Shown here piece by piece: positions 52,467 through 60,896 of a stretch of DNA of 64,000 bases. Both the position numbers and the translations under genes were made by a program. Below the pieces are notes generated by a model that was not told the origin of the DNA, ran no database searches, and worked only from the letters and a program-made list of their open reading frames with translations. Source of the stretch: a bacterium. Lineage in GTDB: Bacteria > JAMCPX01. Within the stretch, counting starts at the first letter, position 1. Each line of letters starts with the position of its first letter. The stretch is taken from assembly GCA_021792615.1 (NCBI GenBank), contig JAJYUJ010000005.1, positions 1 to 64,000 of the forward strand, written 5' to 3'.

Positions 52467-54532
52467 CCCTTCGTCGCCTTCATGGAGTGAGGGCCGTCCC
52501 GTTTGCCGCTATACACGGACTTCTTCGCTTGCGGGATATACCGTGTGCCCGATCGCACGACGCGCCCGCCCTGCATACCCATTTTCATGGAAAACAACAC
52601 CCGTACGGGTCCCCCGGAATACGGGGTATAGGATCGGGGGCTCTGATCAACGGCATAACCGGAACCTTTTATCACGACATCGCTTATGCCTGCCTGCTTT
52701 GCTTGTTTTAGCACGGCCCTCATTGTTTTGCCCGCGAAATCGGGCACGAAGCCCGTCTGGGTTATTCCGTTGAACTGCGCCTGTTCTATATCCACGGACG
52801 AGGGCTCGCCGGAAGGCATTGCCATGATATTCAATTTCGAAGGAACACCGAGATACGGCAGCACCTTTTCCGCCACATCTTTGAAAACCGGTGCAGCGCT
52901 CGATCCTCCGTAAGGATTTTTTTGAGGATCGACAAGCATGATAAGCATAACAATCTTTGGATTGTGTGCGGGTACAAATCCGAGGAAAGATGCAACAAAC
53001 CTGTTTTTATAATACGTGCCCGTTAATGGATCGGGGATCTGTGCTGTTCCGGTTTTACCCGCCACCGTATAGCCGTTCATCGCCGCATTGATTCCCGTTC
53101 CTCCGTCATTGACGACACCGATCATCATATCGGTCATGATCCGTGCCGTATGCCCGGATATGACCCTTCTTCTGATGACGGGCTGAAACGTCTGGACCCT
53201 GCCGTCCGGTTTCCTTATCTCTTTTATGATCCTCGGTGCAAGCAGCAACCCTCCGTTGGCTATTGCAGACATTGCCGTAACAAGCTGAATGGGGGTTGCG
53301 GATACACCCTGGCCGAACGGTATGGTATCTATGGAAACGCCAGACCATTTGTCCACGGGGTTCAGTATGCCCGGGGATTCTCCCGGCAATTCAATGCCGG
53401 TCTGGCTGCCGAACCCGAATTGTCTCAGATACCGGTAAAGACTGGTACTGCCCAGTTTCTCCCCTATTTTCGCGGCACCGATGTTGCTGCTATACTTGAG
53501 AATATCTCCGATGCTGAGCATGTTGAAATCGCCTTCTGCGTCCTTTATGACTATGTTGTACACCTTGTAGTGGCCGTCCTCACAGAATATTTTTTCATTC
53601 GGGGAAATCACGCCGGCATCAAGGGCCGATGAAATCACAAACGGCTTGAATATAGAGCCAGGTTCATAGGTATTTTCAACAGCCGTATCCTTGAACACGG
53701 ACATGGGATAATCCCTGTACACATTGGGATTGAAGTCCGGTATGCTTGCCATTGCAAGTATCCCGCCTGTCGCGGGGTTCATGATGATACCGATGCCCTT
53801 CTTTGCTTCCTGCTCTGCTACGGCTTTCTTGAGCGCCTCCTGCAGTATGAACTGGATGTTCAGATCGAGAGTCGTCACGACACTGTCTCCGCTCGGTGAA
53901 ACATCGTCGGTGAGGTCACCCGTATAAATGGGGCTGTTGCGTCCATCGACATCGATGACCGCCGAAAACGGGGTGCCGCTTAAATACCCGTTCAGGGACA
54001 GTTCTATACCCGCAAGACCGTTGGAGTCTATACCGACAAAACCCAGTACATTGCTTGCAAGTTTAAGGTCGGGATAATACCTTCTGTATTCTTTCAAAGA
54101 GTATATACCCGGTAAATGGTATTGCATGAGTTTGCGTGCCGTGTCCGGATCGACAAGTCTTTTTATCCAGACAAACTGCCGGTCCGATTCCAGTTTTTTG
54201 AGAACGGTATCCGCGTTAAGCTTGAGGATGTTACCGGTAATGATCGCTGTCCTGCTTTTGTTTTTTATCTTTGCAGGGTCCGCATAAAACGAGTCTACCA
54301 GCACACTCTGTGCAAGTATCCTGCCGTCCCTGTCCATGATTAAACCCCGTGCCGGAAGAAGGGTGACCTCTCTCGAATACTGCTTTCTCGCTAACTCCGC
54401 ATACCTCCTGCCCTTTATTACCTCGAGGTAAAATGCCTTTGACAGCACAACTGCAAAACCTGCCATGATACACAGGTATATAATGAATAGTCTTACGAGA
54501 TGTTGTTCATGTATACGCTTTACCGAGTCCAT
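52463..54532 (-). CDS. ftsI: Septal penicillin-binding protein (FtsI/PBP3) with PASTA domain
   Basis: A 689-residue class B penicillin-binding protein. One N-terminal membrane helix (about residues 14-36) precedes a dimerisation domain and the transpeptidase: nucleophile Ser in EPGSIFKPF, SSN in KYSSNIGAAK, KTGT in VAGKTGTAQ. After it, about residues 595-660 form one PASTA domain (FVPDFAGKTMRAVLKQA), then a basic tail. A C-terminal PASTA is more usual in Gram-positive and deltaproteobacterial FtsI than in E. coli. It cross-links septal glycan made by FtsW. Two bases separate it from ftsL upstream. Confidence 0.94.
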   Translation of the reverse strand: MDSVKRIHEQHLVRLFIIYLCIMAGFAVVLSKAFYLEVIKGRRYAELARKQYSREVTLLPARGLIMDRDGRILAQSVLVDSFYADPAKIKNKSRTAIITGNILKLNADTVLKKLESDRQFVWIKRLVDPDTARKLMQYHLPGIYSLKEYRRYYPDLKLASNVLGFVGIDSNGLAGIELSLNGYLSGTPFSAVIDVDGRNSPIYTGDLTDDVSPSGDSVVTTLDLNIQFILQEALKKAVAEQEAKKGIGIIMNPATGGILAMASIPDFNPNVYRDYPMSVFKDTAVENTYEPGSIFKPFVISSALDAGVISPNEKIFCEDGHYKVYNIVIKDAEGDFNMLSIGDILKYSSNIGAAKIGEKLGSTSLYRYLRQFGFGSQTGIELPGESPGILNPVDKWSGVSIDTIPFGQGVSATPIQLVTAMSAIANGGLLLAPRIIKEIRKPDGRVQTFQPVIRRRVISGHTARIMTDMMIGVVNDGGTGINAAMNGYTVAGKTGTAQIPDPLTGTYYKNRFVASFLGFVPAHNPKIVMLIMLVDPQKNPYGGSSAAPVFKDVAEKVLPYLGVPSKLNIMAMPSGEPSSVDIEQAQFNGITQTGFVPDFAGKTMRAVLKQAKQAGISDVVIKGSGYAVDQSPRSYTPYSGGPVRVLFSMKMGMQGGRVVRSGTRYIPQAKKSVYSGKRDGPHSMKATKG

Positions 54533-54533
54533 C

Positions 54534-54854
54534 CTACCTGTCTATTGATAGTAACTGTTTGCTGTCCGGATAAACCATATTCAACCTCGTTTTCGCTATC
54601 GTTTCGATCCTGCTCCTGCTTTTGAGCGTGGCTATTTCAAGATTGTACTTATCGATCTGCTCGGTCAAGTTCTGTGTTTGTAAAGCCAGCGCGGACATCC
54701 GGTAACTTGCCGCTATGAAGTTTATCCGGCTCCATATCAGGATCAGGGTAAAGAAAAGGATCACCGCAAGCGTTATGAGGATCTTGAATGGAGCTATACT
54801 TATTGCCGGTACTGCCTGATAATCTATTGCTCTGTTATCTGCATAAGCTTTCAT
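54534..54854 (-). CDS. ftsL: Cell division protein FtsL
   Basis: A 106-residue bitopic protein. One membrane helix (about residues 24-44, ILITLAVILFFTLILIW) is followed by a predicted coiled coil (LALQTQNLTEQIDKYNLEIATLKS) and a short end (RIETIAKTRLNMVYPD) matching FtsL. It would bring FtsI and FtsW into an active complex with FtsB/FtsQ. Position between rsmH and ftsI supports the call, as sequence conservation in this family is poor. Confidence 0.83.
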   Translation of the reverse strand: MKAYADNRAIDYQAVPAISIAPFKILITLAVILFFTLILIWSRINFIAASYRMSALALQTQNLTEQIDKYNLEIATLKSRSRIETIAKTRLNMVYPDSKQLLSIDR

Positions 54855-54867
54855 ATACTATTACCTC

Positions 54868-55749
54868 CTAAGCTATCCGTTTTATGGCCCTCAGGCGTGC
54901 GCTCCGCGCCCTGGTGTTGTTCCGTAATTCTTCCGCATCCGGCACTGCCGGTTTGCGGGTAAGTATTTTGAATACCGGCTTTGCAAGAAGCGCAAACTGC
55001 CTGAATGCCTGTTTGACAATTCTGTCTTCGAGAGAATGGAACGATATGACGATCAGCACGCCGCCTACATTCAGAAAGTCTCCTGCCTTTTGCAGAAAGG
55101 CCTTCAGGTTTTCCAATTCATCGTTTACAAATATCCTTATTGCCTGAAATGTTTTCGTGGCCGGATGTATGCCGTGACGGCCGTGGACGGTACCCGATAT
55201 TACCGATGCGAGTTCTGCCGTATTTTTCAGGTGTGATTTTTTCCTTGCATCAACAATCGCTTTTGCAATTTTTCTGTACTGTCTTTCTTCGCCATATTCT
55301 TTTATAATTTTTGCAAGCCTTTCCTGGGCAAACTTGTTGACGACTTCGTAAGCGGTAATACCTTTTGACCTGTCATATCGCATGTCGAGCGGTCCCTCAC
55401 TTGAAAAGCTGAAACCACGGACGCTATCCTGTATCTGGGCAGTATTAAACCCGAGATCGACGATAATACCGTCAAATTTTTCACCGCCCGTTTCTTGTAC
55501 AATATCTTCGATATCCCTGTAATTGGCCTGGAGAAAACGTGTTCTTGCTTTAAATGCATCCAGATTTTCCTTTGCCCTGCTCAGCATGGTGTCATCCGCA
55601 TCCGAACAAACGACAAAGCCTCCCGGGACGGACGCTTCAAGGATAGCACGTGCATGCCCGCCCTCACCGGTTGTCGCATCCAGATACCTGCCGGTATCAC
55701 GTGGATTCATGTAGTCGATGACCTTGTTTAACATTACCGGTATGTGCAT
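54868..55749 (-). CDS. rsmH: 16S rRNA (cytosine1402-N4)-methyltransferase
   Basis: A 293-residue SAM-dependent enzyme (old name MraW). N-terminal HIPVMLNKVIDYM, SAM-binding DATTGEGGHARAIL, IIVDLGFNTAQIQDSVRGFSF here read as the DLG block, and VISFHSLEDRIVKQ are family markers. Length normal. It is directly downstream of mraZ in the usual dcw order with no gap between them. Confidence 0.95.
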   Translation of the reverse strand: MHIPVMLNKVIDYMNPRDTGRYLDATTGEGGHARAILEASVPGGFVVCSDADDTMLSRAKENLDAFKARTRFLQANYRDIEDIVQETGGEKFDGIIVDLGFNTAQIQDSVRGFSFSSEGPLDMRYDRSKGITAYEVVNKFAQERLAKIIKEYGEERQYRKIAKAIVDARKKSHLKNTAELASVISGTVHGRHGIHPATKTFQAIRIFVNDELENLKAFLQKAGDFLNVGGVLIVISFHSLEDRIVKQAFRQFALLAKPVFKILTRKPAVPDAEELRNNTRARSARLRAIKRIA

Positions 55750-56193
55750 CTATACTCCCAACTGAGCAATGCCTTTTTTGATATTCGAGAAGTTGTTTTT
55801 TATCCTCTGGTGTTCCTGTTCGAAGGTTGCAACATCCCAGATGGAAAAAATCTCGTCACCGCCTGCGATGATAACCTCTTCCCCGAGGTGTGCTTCTTCC
55901 CGGAGGTATGCGGGGATAAAAAGCCTCCCGAGGCCGTCTATCTCATATTCAAATGCATCACCGTAGTGGAACAGCTTATAATCTTCCACAACATCCAGCG
56001 TCGGCGGTAATGCCTTGATCCTTTCCTTGCGCAGTTTGAATACCTGATACGGGTATACCTCGAGCCAATTCTGGTTATTTGTCAGTATTACCCTGTTATC
56101 GTACTCATCGGTCAGTATTTTTCTGAATGCCGATGGCACGCTGACGCGCCCTTTTTTGTCAATCCTATGTCTGTATCTCCCAATAAACTCCAT
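55750..56193 (-). CDS. mraZ: Transcriptional regulator MraZ
   Basis: A 147-residue regulator with two AbrB-like beta units; the characteristic DxxxR signatures are DKKGRVSVPSAFRK near residue 12 and DGLGRLFIPAYLRE near 87. MraZ binds direct repeats in its own promoter and regulates the division cluster. It is the first gene of the cluster here and has three tandem repeats just upstream. The ribosome site is not obvious, so the leader may start close to the ATG. Confidence 0.95.
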   Translation of the reverse strand: MEFIGRYRHRIDKKGRVSVPSAFRKILTDEYDNRVILTNNQNWLEVYPYQVFKLRKERIKALPPTLDVVEDYKLFHYGDAFEYEIDGLGRLFIPAYLREEAHLGEEVIIAGGDEIFSIWDVATFEQEHQRIKNNFSNIKKGIAQLGV

Positions 56194-56200
56194 ACAATTT

Positions 56201-56257
56201 TGTTATACTCTTATGCCCCTTTATACCACTTCATACCACCATATAATTAAATGTCAA
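56201..56257 (-). promoter_or_regulatory. dcw promoter with MraZ-box direct repeats
   Basis: On the minus strand TTGACA (56252-56257), a 16-bp spacer and TATGAA (56230-56235, extended by an upstream TG) form a promoter. Overlapping and following it are 10-bp direct repeats in perfect phase: three clear copies (56211-56240; GTGG or GGGG followed by a TAT/CAT block) and a weaker fourth (56201-56210). Repeats with a 10-bp period are how MraZ sites are arranged in E. coli. Strong evidence for autoregulation. Confidence 0.72.
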
Positions 56258-56354
56258 GTTCTTATTGATAAAAAAACAGGGTACGGAACGCCAACAAAAC
56301 TGGAATTGCTATTGAGGAATCGAACGACCGCCAAAAGCAGCGGTTTCAATAATC

Positions 56355-57371
56355 CTAACTCACCTTTACGATTTGTTTACCGAGGTTTTCACCTTTGAAT
56401 AGTCCGATAAACGCCCTGGGTGCATTTTCAAGTCCCTCGACAACATGCTCTGCATATTTCAATTTCTTCTGCGAAACCCATTGTGCAAGCTGTCGGATAC
56501 CTTCATCGCTTCTGTCTGCATAATCCATCACGATGAACCCTTTCATCAATGCGCTCTTTACCAGCAGGTATGACTGCACCCTGGGGCCGGTTTCTGGCTT
56601 GGTCATATTATACTGGGATATCTGTCCGCACAGAACAACGCGTGCCTTATAGTTGAGCAGCGGCATAACGGCGTCCGAAATCTCTCCCCCAACATTATCG
56701 AAATAAATATCGACCCCGTTCGGACAGACATCTTTAATCGCTTTCTTTATGTCCGGGGCCGTTTTATAGTTTATTGCCGTATCAAACCCGAGATCGTGAA
56801 CGAGATAGCCGGTCTTTTCATCCGAGCCTGCAATCCCGATGACCCGGCAGCCTTTTATCTTTGCAATCTGACCCGCCACAGTTCCCACCGCTCCTGCCGC
56901 ACCGGATACGACAACGGTTTCTCCGGACGATGGTTTACCGATATCGAGTAAGCCGAAGTATGCCGTAAGCCCGGGCATGCCGAGTATGCCGAGTGCCGTT
57001 GATACGGGTGCGATCCCGGGATCGAACTTTCTGAGTTCCCTGCTGTCCGCCCCGTTGTAATCGCGCCAGCCCAGGTTGCCGGTAACGATGTCACCTGCTT
57101 TAAGATCCGGAGACTTGGTCTGCACAACCTCCCCAACAATGCCTCCTGTTATGGCCTTTTCGAGCTCGAAGGGGGAAATATAGGTTTTTACGCCGCTCAT
57201 CCGCCCCCGCATATACGGGTCGACGGAAAGGTACAGGGTCTTGACGAGCACCATACCGTCCCTGCACACGGGCATCTCCGTTTCGATAAGACTGAAATCT
57301 TCTTCCCGCGGCATACCCTCGGGTCTTCTTATCAAGATTATTTCTCTGTTTTTGTTCGTCGTCATGTGCAT
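56355..57371 (-). CDS. Zinc-independent MDR-family NADP-dependent oxidoreductase
   Basis: A 338-residue medium-chain dehydrogenase/reductase of the leukotriene B4 dehydrogenase/prostaglandin reductase-like group. N-terminal YLSVDPYMRGRMS, the nucleotide loop VVSGAAGAVGTVAGQIAKIKG, NYKTAPDIKKAIKD and YFDNVGGEISDAV are hallmarks; zinc-ligand cysteines are absent. Members reduce the double bond of enones with NADPH. It stands alone, upstream of the dcw promoter and divergent from sufS. Either of two near-adjacent ATGs may be used; AGGAGG favours the first. Confidence 0.9.
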   Translation of the reverse strand: MHMTTNKNREIILIRRPEGMPREEDFSLIETEMPVCRDGMVLVKTLYLSVDPYMRGRMSGVKTYISPFELEKAITGGIVGEVVQTKSPDLKAGDIVTGNLGWRDYNGADSRELRKFDPGIAPVSTALGILGMPGLTAYFGLLDIGKPSSGETVVVSGAAGAVGTVAGQIAKIKGCRVIGIAGSDEKTGYLVHDLGFDTAINYKTAPDIKKAIKDVCPNGVDIYFDNVGGEISDAVMPLLNYKARVVLCGQISQYNMTKPETGPRVQSYLLVKSALMKGFIVMDYADRSDEGIRQLAQWVSQKKLKYAEHVVEGLENAPRAFIGLFKGENLGKQIVKVS

Positions 57372-57457
57372 TCCTCCTTTGCACAGAATATAAGTACTCG
57401 AACACCCTCATTCCAGACACGGGAACAACCGGATGTTATAACGAGTCGTGCTGCTTG

Positions 57458-57486
57458 TTGATTTACAAACCAAAATGCTTTATATA
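57458..57486 (+). promoter_or_regulatory. Sigma-70-like promoter for sufS
   Basis: TTGATT (57458-57463), exactly 17 bp, then TATATA (57481-57486), about 25 bp upstream of the sufS start. Good spacing and boxes; likely drives sufS, sufU, thiM and perhaps thiE. Confidence 0.58.
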
Positions 57487-57509
57487 AAGTAACTTATTAA
57501 AAATGGAGC

Positions 57510-58745
57510 ATGGAGATGGATATTGAACGAATAAGAAAAGATTTTCCGGTACTGTCCCGCATGGTAAGGGACAAGAAGCTTGTATATCTTGACAACGCCG
57601 CAACCACGCAAAAGCCATCGGTCGTCATAGATGCGGTAGCCGACCTTTACAAGAACTATAATGCAAACGTTCACCGGGGCGTATACCTGCTTGCAGAGGA
57701 ATCGACACAGGCTTATGAAGATTCACGGGAAGCTGTGCGCAGGTTCATCAACGCGAACAGCACCAAAGAGATTGTTTTTACCCGCAATGCAACCGAGGCA
57801 CTGAATCTTATAGCCTATACATGGGGAGAAGCGAACATCCATGCCGGCGATGAGATCGTTGTGAGCATTATGGAGCATCACAGCAACTATGTACCGTGGT
57901 TCAGGCTTGCTCACAGAAAGGGTGCCGTTATCAAGATCGTGCCCTCAAGGATGGATGGAGAGCTTGATATGGACGCTTTCAAATCCATGCTGTCGGATAA
58001 AACCAAACTTGTCGGTATTGTACATATGTCGAACGTTTTCGGCACGATAAACCCGGTAAAAGAAATCACGGCGCTTGCGCACAAGAAGGGTGCCGCCGTC
58101 GTCGTTGACGGTGCACAGAGTGCACCGCACATGAAGATTGATGTCCGGGACATTGATTGCGATTTCTTTGCCGTATCGGGGCATAAGATGCTCGGACCGA
58201 CCGGCATCGGCGCATTGTACGCAAAAGAATCATATCTCGAATCCATGGAGCCCTTCTTAAGCGGCGGCGAAATGATCCTGAAGGTCACACTTGACAGCGT
58301 CGTGTACAATGAACTGCCGTGGAAGTTTGAAGCGGGTACTCCGAACTATGAGGGAGCGATCGGGTTAAAGGCTGCAATAGGGTATCTCGAAAAAATGGGG
58401 ATGGACACTATCGAATCCTATGAAAGAGAGCTGACGGCATATGCACTCGAAAAGATGAAAACGGTGCCGGGAATCTTTATCTATGGTCCTCTGCGTGCGG
58501 AAAAGAAGGGGGGCATCATTGCATTCAACATCAAGGGCGTTCACTCGCATGACATCGGTACGATTCTCGACAGCGAGGGTATAGCGATAAGGGCCGGCCA
58601 TCACTGTGCACAGCCGCTCATGATAGACTGCGGCGTATCCGCAATGGCAAGAGCGAGTTTCTATTTCTACAACACGAAGCAGGAGATAGATTCATTGGTT
58701 GCCGCGTTAAAGAAATCAAAGGAGATATTCGGTCATGTCGCTTGA
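57510..58745 (+). CDS. sufS: Cysteine desulfurase (SufS type)
   Basis: A 411-residue PLP enzyme that takes sulfur from cysteine as a persulfide. The internal-aldimine Lys is in VSGHKMLGPTG (near 225), YLDNAATTQKP is at the N-terminus, and the persulfide Cys is in IRAGHHCAQPLM (near 366), without the long loop of IscS-type enzymes. It is coupled to the next gene by an 11-base overlap. Two start ATGs (first and third codon) are possible. No sufB, C or D is nearby. Confidence 0.94.
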   Translation: MEMDIERIRKDFPVLSRMVRDKKLVYLDNAATTQKPSVVIDAVADLYKNYNANVHRGVYLLAEESTQAYEDSREAVRRFINANSTKEIVFTRNATEALNLIAYTWGEANIHAGDEIVVSIMEHHSNYVPWFRLAHRKGAVIKIVPSRMDGELDMDAFKSMLSDKTKLVGIVHMSNVFGTINPVKEITALAHKKGAAVVVDGAQSAPHMKIDVRDIDCDFFAVSGHKMLGPTGIGALYAKESYLESMEPFLSGGEMILKVTLDSVVYNELPWKFEAGTPNYEGAIGLKAAIGYLEKMGMDTIESYERELTAYALEKMKTVPGIFIYGPLRAEKKGGIIAFNIKGVHSHDIGTILDSEGIAIRAGHHCAQPLMIDCGVSAMARASFYFYNTKQEIDSLVAALKKSKEIFGHVA

Positions 58746-59157
58746 AGAACTCTTCAAAGAAATTATCATAGAACACTATCAGCACCCGAAAAACCAGGGA
58801 CACCTTGAGCATCCGGACGCCAAATCGGACGGCTCCAATCCCCTTTGCGGCGATGAAATAGCAATGGAACTCATCTTTGATGGTAACGTCGTACGGAATG
58901 TCATGTTTACCGGCAATGGCTGTTCGATCAGCCAGTCCGCAGCCTCACTGATAACAGAAGCGATAAAGGGAAAGACCATCGAAGAAACAAGGACCATCAT
59001 GAACGAGTATAAAAATATGCTCGCGGGAAAAGAATATAATGCAGACATACTCGGGGACCTCGAGGCCCTTTCCGATGTTAAGAGGTACCCTGCAAGGGTC
59101 AAGTGCGCGAGCCTGAGCGTCGCCGTGCTGGACCAGGCGTTACAGCAAAAAAAATAG
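58735..59157 (+). CDS. sufU: SufU/IscU-type iron-sulfur scaffold or sulfur acceptor
   Basis: A 140-residue protein with the U-type fold. Cys38 (NPLCGDE), Cys63 (GNGCSISQ) and Cys124 (RVKCAS) with Asp40 are the canonical ligands. The insertion between the second and third Cys (LAGKEYNADILGDLEAL) favours SufU over IscU; SufU binds zinc and accepts sulfur from SufS. It overlaps sufS. Thiamine genes follow in the same direction. Confidence 0.93.
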   Translation: MSLEELFKEIIIEHYQHPKNQGHLEHPDAKSDGSNPLCGDEIAMELIFDGNVVRNVMFTGNGCSISQSAASLITEAIKGKTIEETRTIMNEYKNMLAGKEYNADILGDLEALSDVKRYPARVKCASLSVAVLDQALQQKK

Positions 59158-59220
59158 TACACACAGCATGATGCACTTCATGGGTGAAACCAAGTTCTTT
59201 ATACGAAGGGGGAACAGAGG

Positions 59221-60009
59221 ATGAAAATAGATTATTTCGGTGATTTGAAAAAGATCAGAAATACTAAACCGCTGGTGCACCACATAACGAACTATGTCGT
59301 TATGAATGTGAGTGCAAATATTACACTCTCGCTCGGAGCTTCGCCGGTCATGGCACATGCGCTGCCCGAGGTCGAGGACATGGTCTCGATTGCCGGTGTG
59401 CTGTATATAAACATCGGCACGCTGAGCGACCGCTGGATCGAATCCATGCTTGCTGCCGGAAAAATGGCAAACAAGAAACACATTCCTGTATTGCTTGATC
59501 CCGTTGGTGCCGGCGCAACACGCTATAGAACGGAAACGGCAAAAAAGATTTTAAAGGAAGTAAAAGTCGACGTTCTCAAAGGCAATGCCGGAGAGATGCA
59601 GTCGCTTGCGGGAGAGAAGGTCATGGTCAAGGGCGTCGATTCCACAACCTCCGCAGGTATGGGAACGGCCGGGGCGCTTGCAAAAGAGTACGGATTGACT
59701 GCAGTCATTACGGGGCAAGAGGATTATGTATCAAACGGCAGTCAGTCGGCCACAGTAAAAAACGGAACCGAAATGTTTTCGCGCATTACCGGTGCAGGAT
59801 GCATGCTGGGATCCGTTATCGCAAGCTTCATGGCTGTTCAAAAGGATATGTTTGCGTCAGCGATCGAAGGGCTTGTTACGTTCGAAATTGCAGGAGAAAA
59901 GGCAGCGGCACGTACAAAGCTTCCGGGCAGTTTCATGACCGCACTCATAGACGAGATTTCACTTTTGAATGAGGACACGTACAAGCTCTCTGATGTTACT
60001 ATCAAGTGA
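59221..60009 (+). CDS. thiM: Hydroxyethylthiazole kinase
   Basis: A 262-residue kinase that phosphorylates the thiazole alcohol in thiamine salvage. N-terminal PLVHHITNYVVMNVSANITLSLGASPVM and later GAGATRYRTETA, LKGNAGEMQSLAG and ITGAGCMLGSVIASFMA (catalytic Cys in the anion hole) are all family markers. No TPP riboswitch is visible in the short space before it, where only AGAGG precedes the ATG. It lies directly after sufU. Confidence 0.94.
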   Translation: MKIDYFGDLKKIRNTKPLVHHITNYVVMNVSANITLSLGASPVMAHALPEVEDMVSIAGVLYINIGTLSDRWIESMLAAGKMANKKHIPVLLDPVGAGATRYRTETAKKILKEVKVDVLKGNAGEMQSLAGEKVMVKGVDSTTSAGMGTAGALAKEYGLTAVITGQEDYVSNGSQSATVKNGTEMFSRITGAGCMLGSVIASFMAVQKDMFASAIEGLVTFEIAGEKAAARTKLPGSFMTALIDEISLLNEDTYKLSDVTIK

Positions 60010-60041
60010 ATTTTATGCAGATACAGTCACTCTCGTTATGC

Positions 60042-60144
60042 TATCATTGCCATGAGCCTCAGAGTATGCCGCGCCGGAGCAGTCCCGCGACACGAGCGGA
60101 TTGCCGGACCCGGCTTTGCTGTGTACCCGCCGATCGCAATGACT
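60042..60144. repeat. Dispersed palindromic intergenic repeat, copy 2
   Basis: A diverged 103-bp member of the same element as at 36.4 kb. Ends are TATCATTGC and GCAATGACT; the centre keeps GGATTGCCGGACCCG and GCTTTGCTGTGT in the same order as the complement of copy 1. It lies between thiM and thiE, filling most of their 163-bp gap. The many substitutions show the copies are old. Confidence 0.68.
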
Positions 60145-60172
60145 CCGTAACGATGCTGAATACCCGCGCCGG

Positions 60173-60814
60173 GTGAATTCGAATATGCTCGTAAAACCCG
60201 AACTCCCGTCAGGCATATACGGCATTACCTCGCGTGATTTTGGAACATCCCACGAGCAATCTGCTCTCTATCTGCTGCAGGCAGGGGTAAAGATCATCCA
60301 ATACCGTGAAAAGGACGCACAAACACGGACAATGTTCGATGAGGCAATGAAGATCAAACTATTGTGCAAACAATACAATGCCCTGTTTATAGTCAATGAC
60401 AGAATAGATATCGCGCTTGCCGTTGATGCAGACGGCGTTCATGTCGGGCAGGATGATATGCCTGCCGAGATCGCCAGGAAGTACCTCGGCGATAAGATCG
60501 TAGGGGTATCGGTCAGGAATGAAGAAGAGGTAAGGACCGCACAAGCCCGGGGAGCTGATTACTTCGGTGCAGGCGCTGTTTACCCGACATCGACAAAGCA
60601 GGACAGCACCTGTATCGGTTTAGCCATGTTTGCAAAGATAGCAAAAATGGCAAAGGTCCCTGTTTATGCTATCGGCGGCATTACCATGAATAACCTCGGG
60701 GAATTAAAGCGATATAACATCCGCGGGGCAGCTGTGATTTCAGCCATCCTGAATACCCCTGCCCCGGAACATACTGCCCGGGAATTCATCCGCATCTGGG
60801 AATCAAAAGACTGA
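60173..60814 (+). CDS. thiE: Thiamine-phosphate synthase
   Basis: A 213-residue TIM-barrel enzyme joining the pyrimidine and thiazole phosphates. IYGITSRDFG at the N-terminus, VKIIQYREKDAQTRTM, FIVNDRIDIALAVDADGVHVGQDDMP and YAIGGITMNN are diagnostic. Start may be the GTG here or the ATG four codons later; neither has a clear ribosome site, possibly because a repeat inserted just upstream. Pairs with thiM for thiamine salvage. Confidence 0.93.
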   Translation: MNSNMLVKPELPSGIYGITSRDFGTSHEQSALYLLQAGVKIIQYREKDAQTRTMFDEAMKIKLLCKQYNALFIVNDRIDIALAVDADGVHVGQDDMPAEIARKYLGDKIVGVSVRNEEEVRTAQARGADYFGAGAVYPTSTKQDSTCIGLAMFAKIAKMAKVPVYAIGGITMNNLGELKRYNIRGAAVISAILNTPAPEHTAREFIRIWESKD

Positions 60815-60896
60815 CCAAAACATTTCACGCCGGTTGCTTTTTTTTGCACAATCTTTTATAGAGCAACATGAATACAAAGAAGAGAAGGAGACTGAC

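Noticed and set aside
59158-59220. TPP riboswitch before thiM
   Set aside because: The space is only ~60 bp and lacks the conserved CTGAGA and ACCTGA elements.
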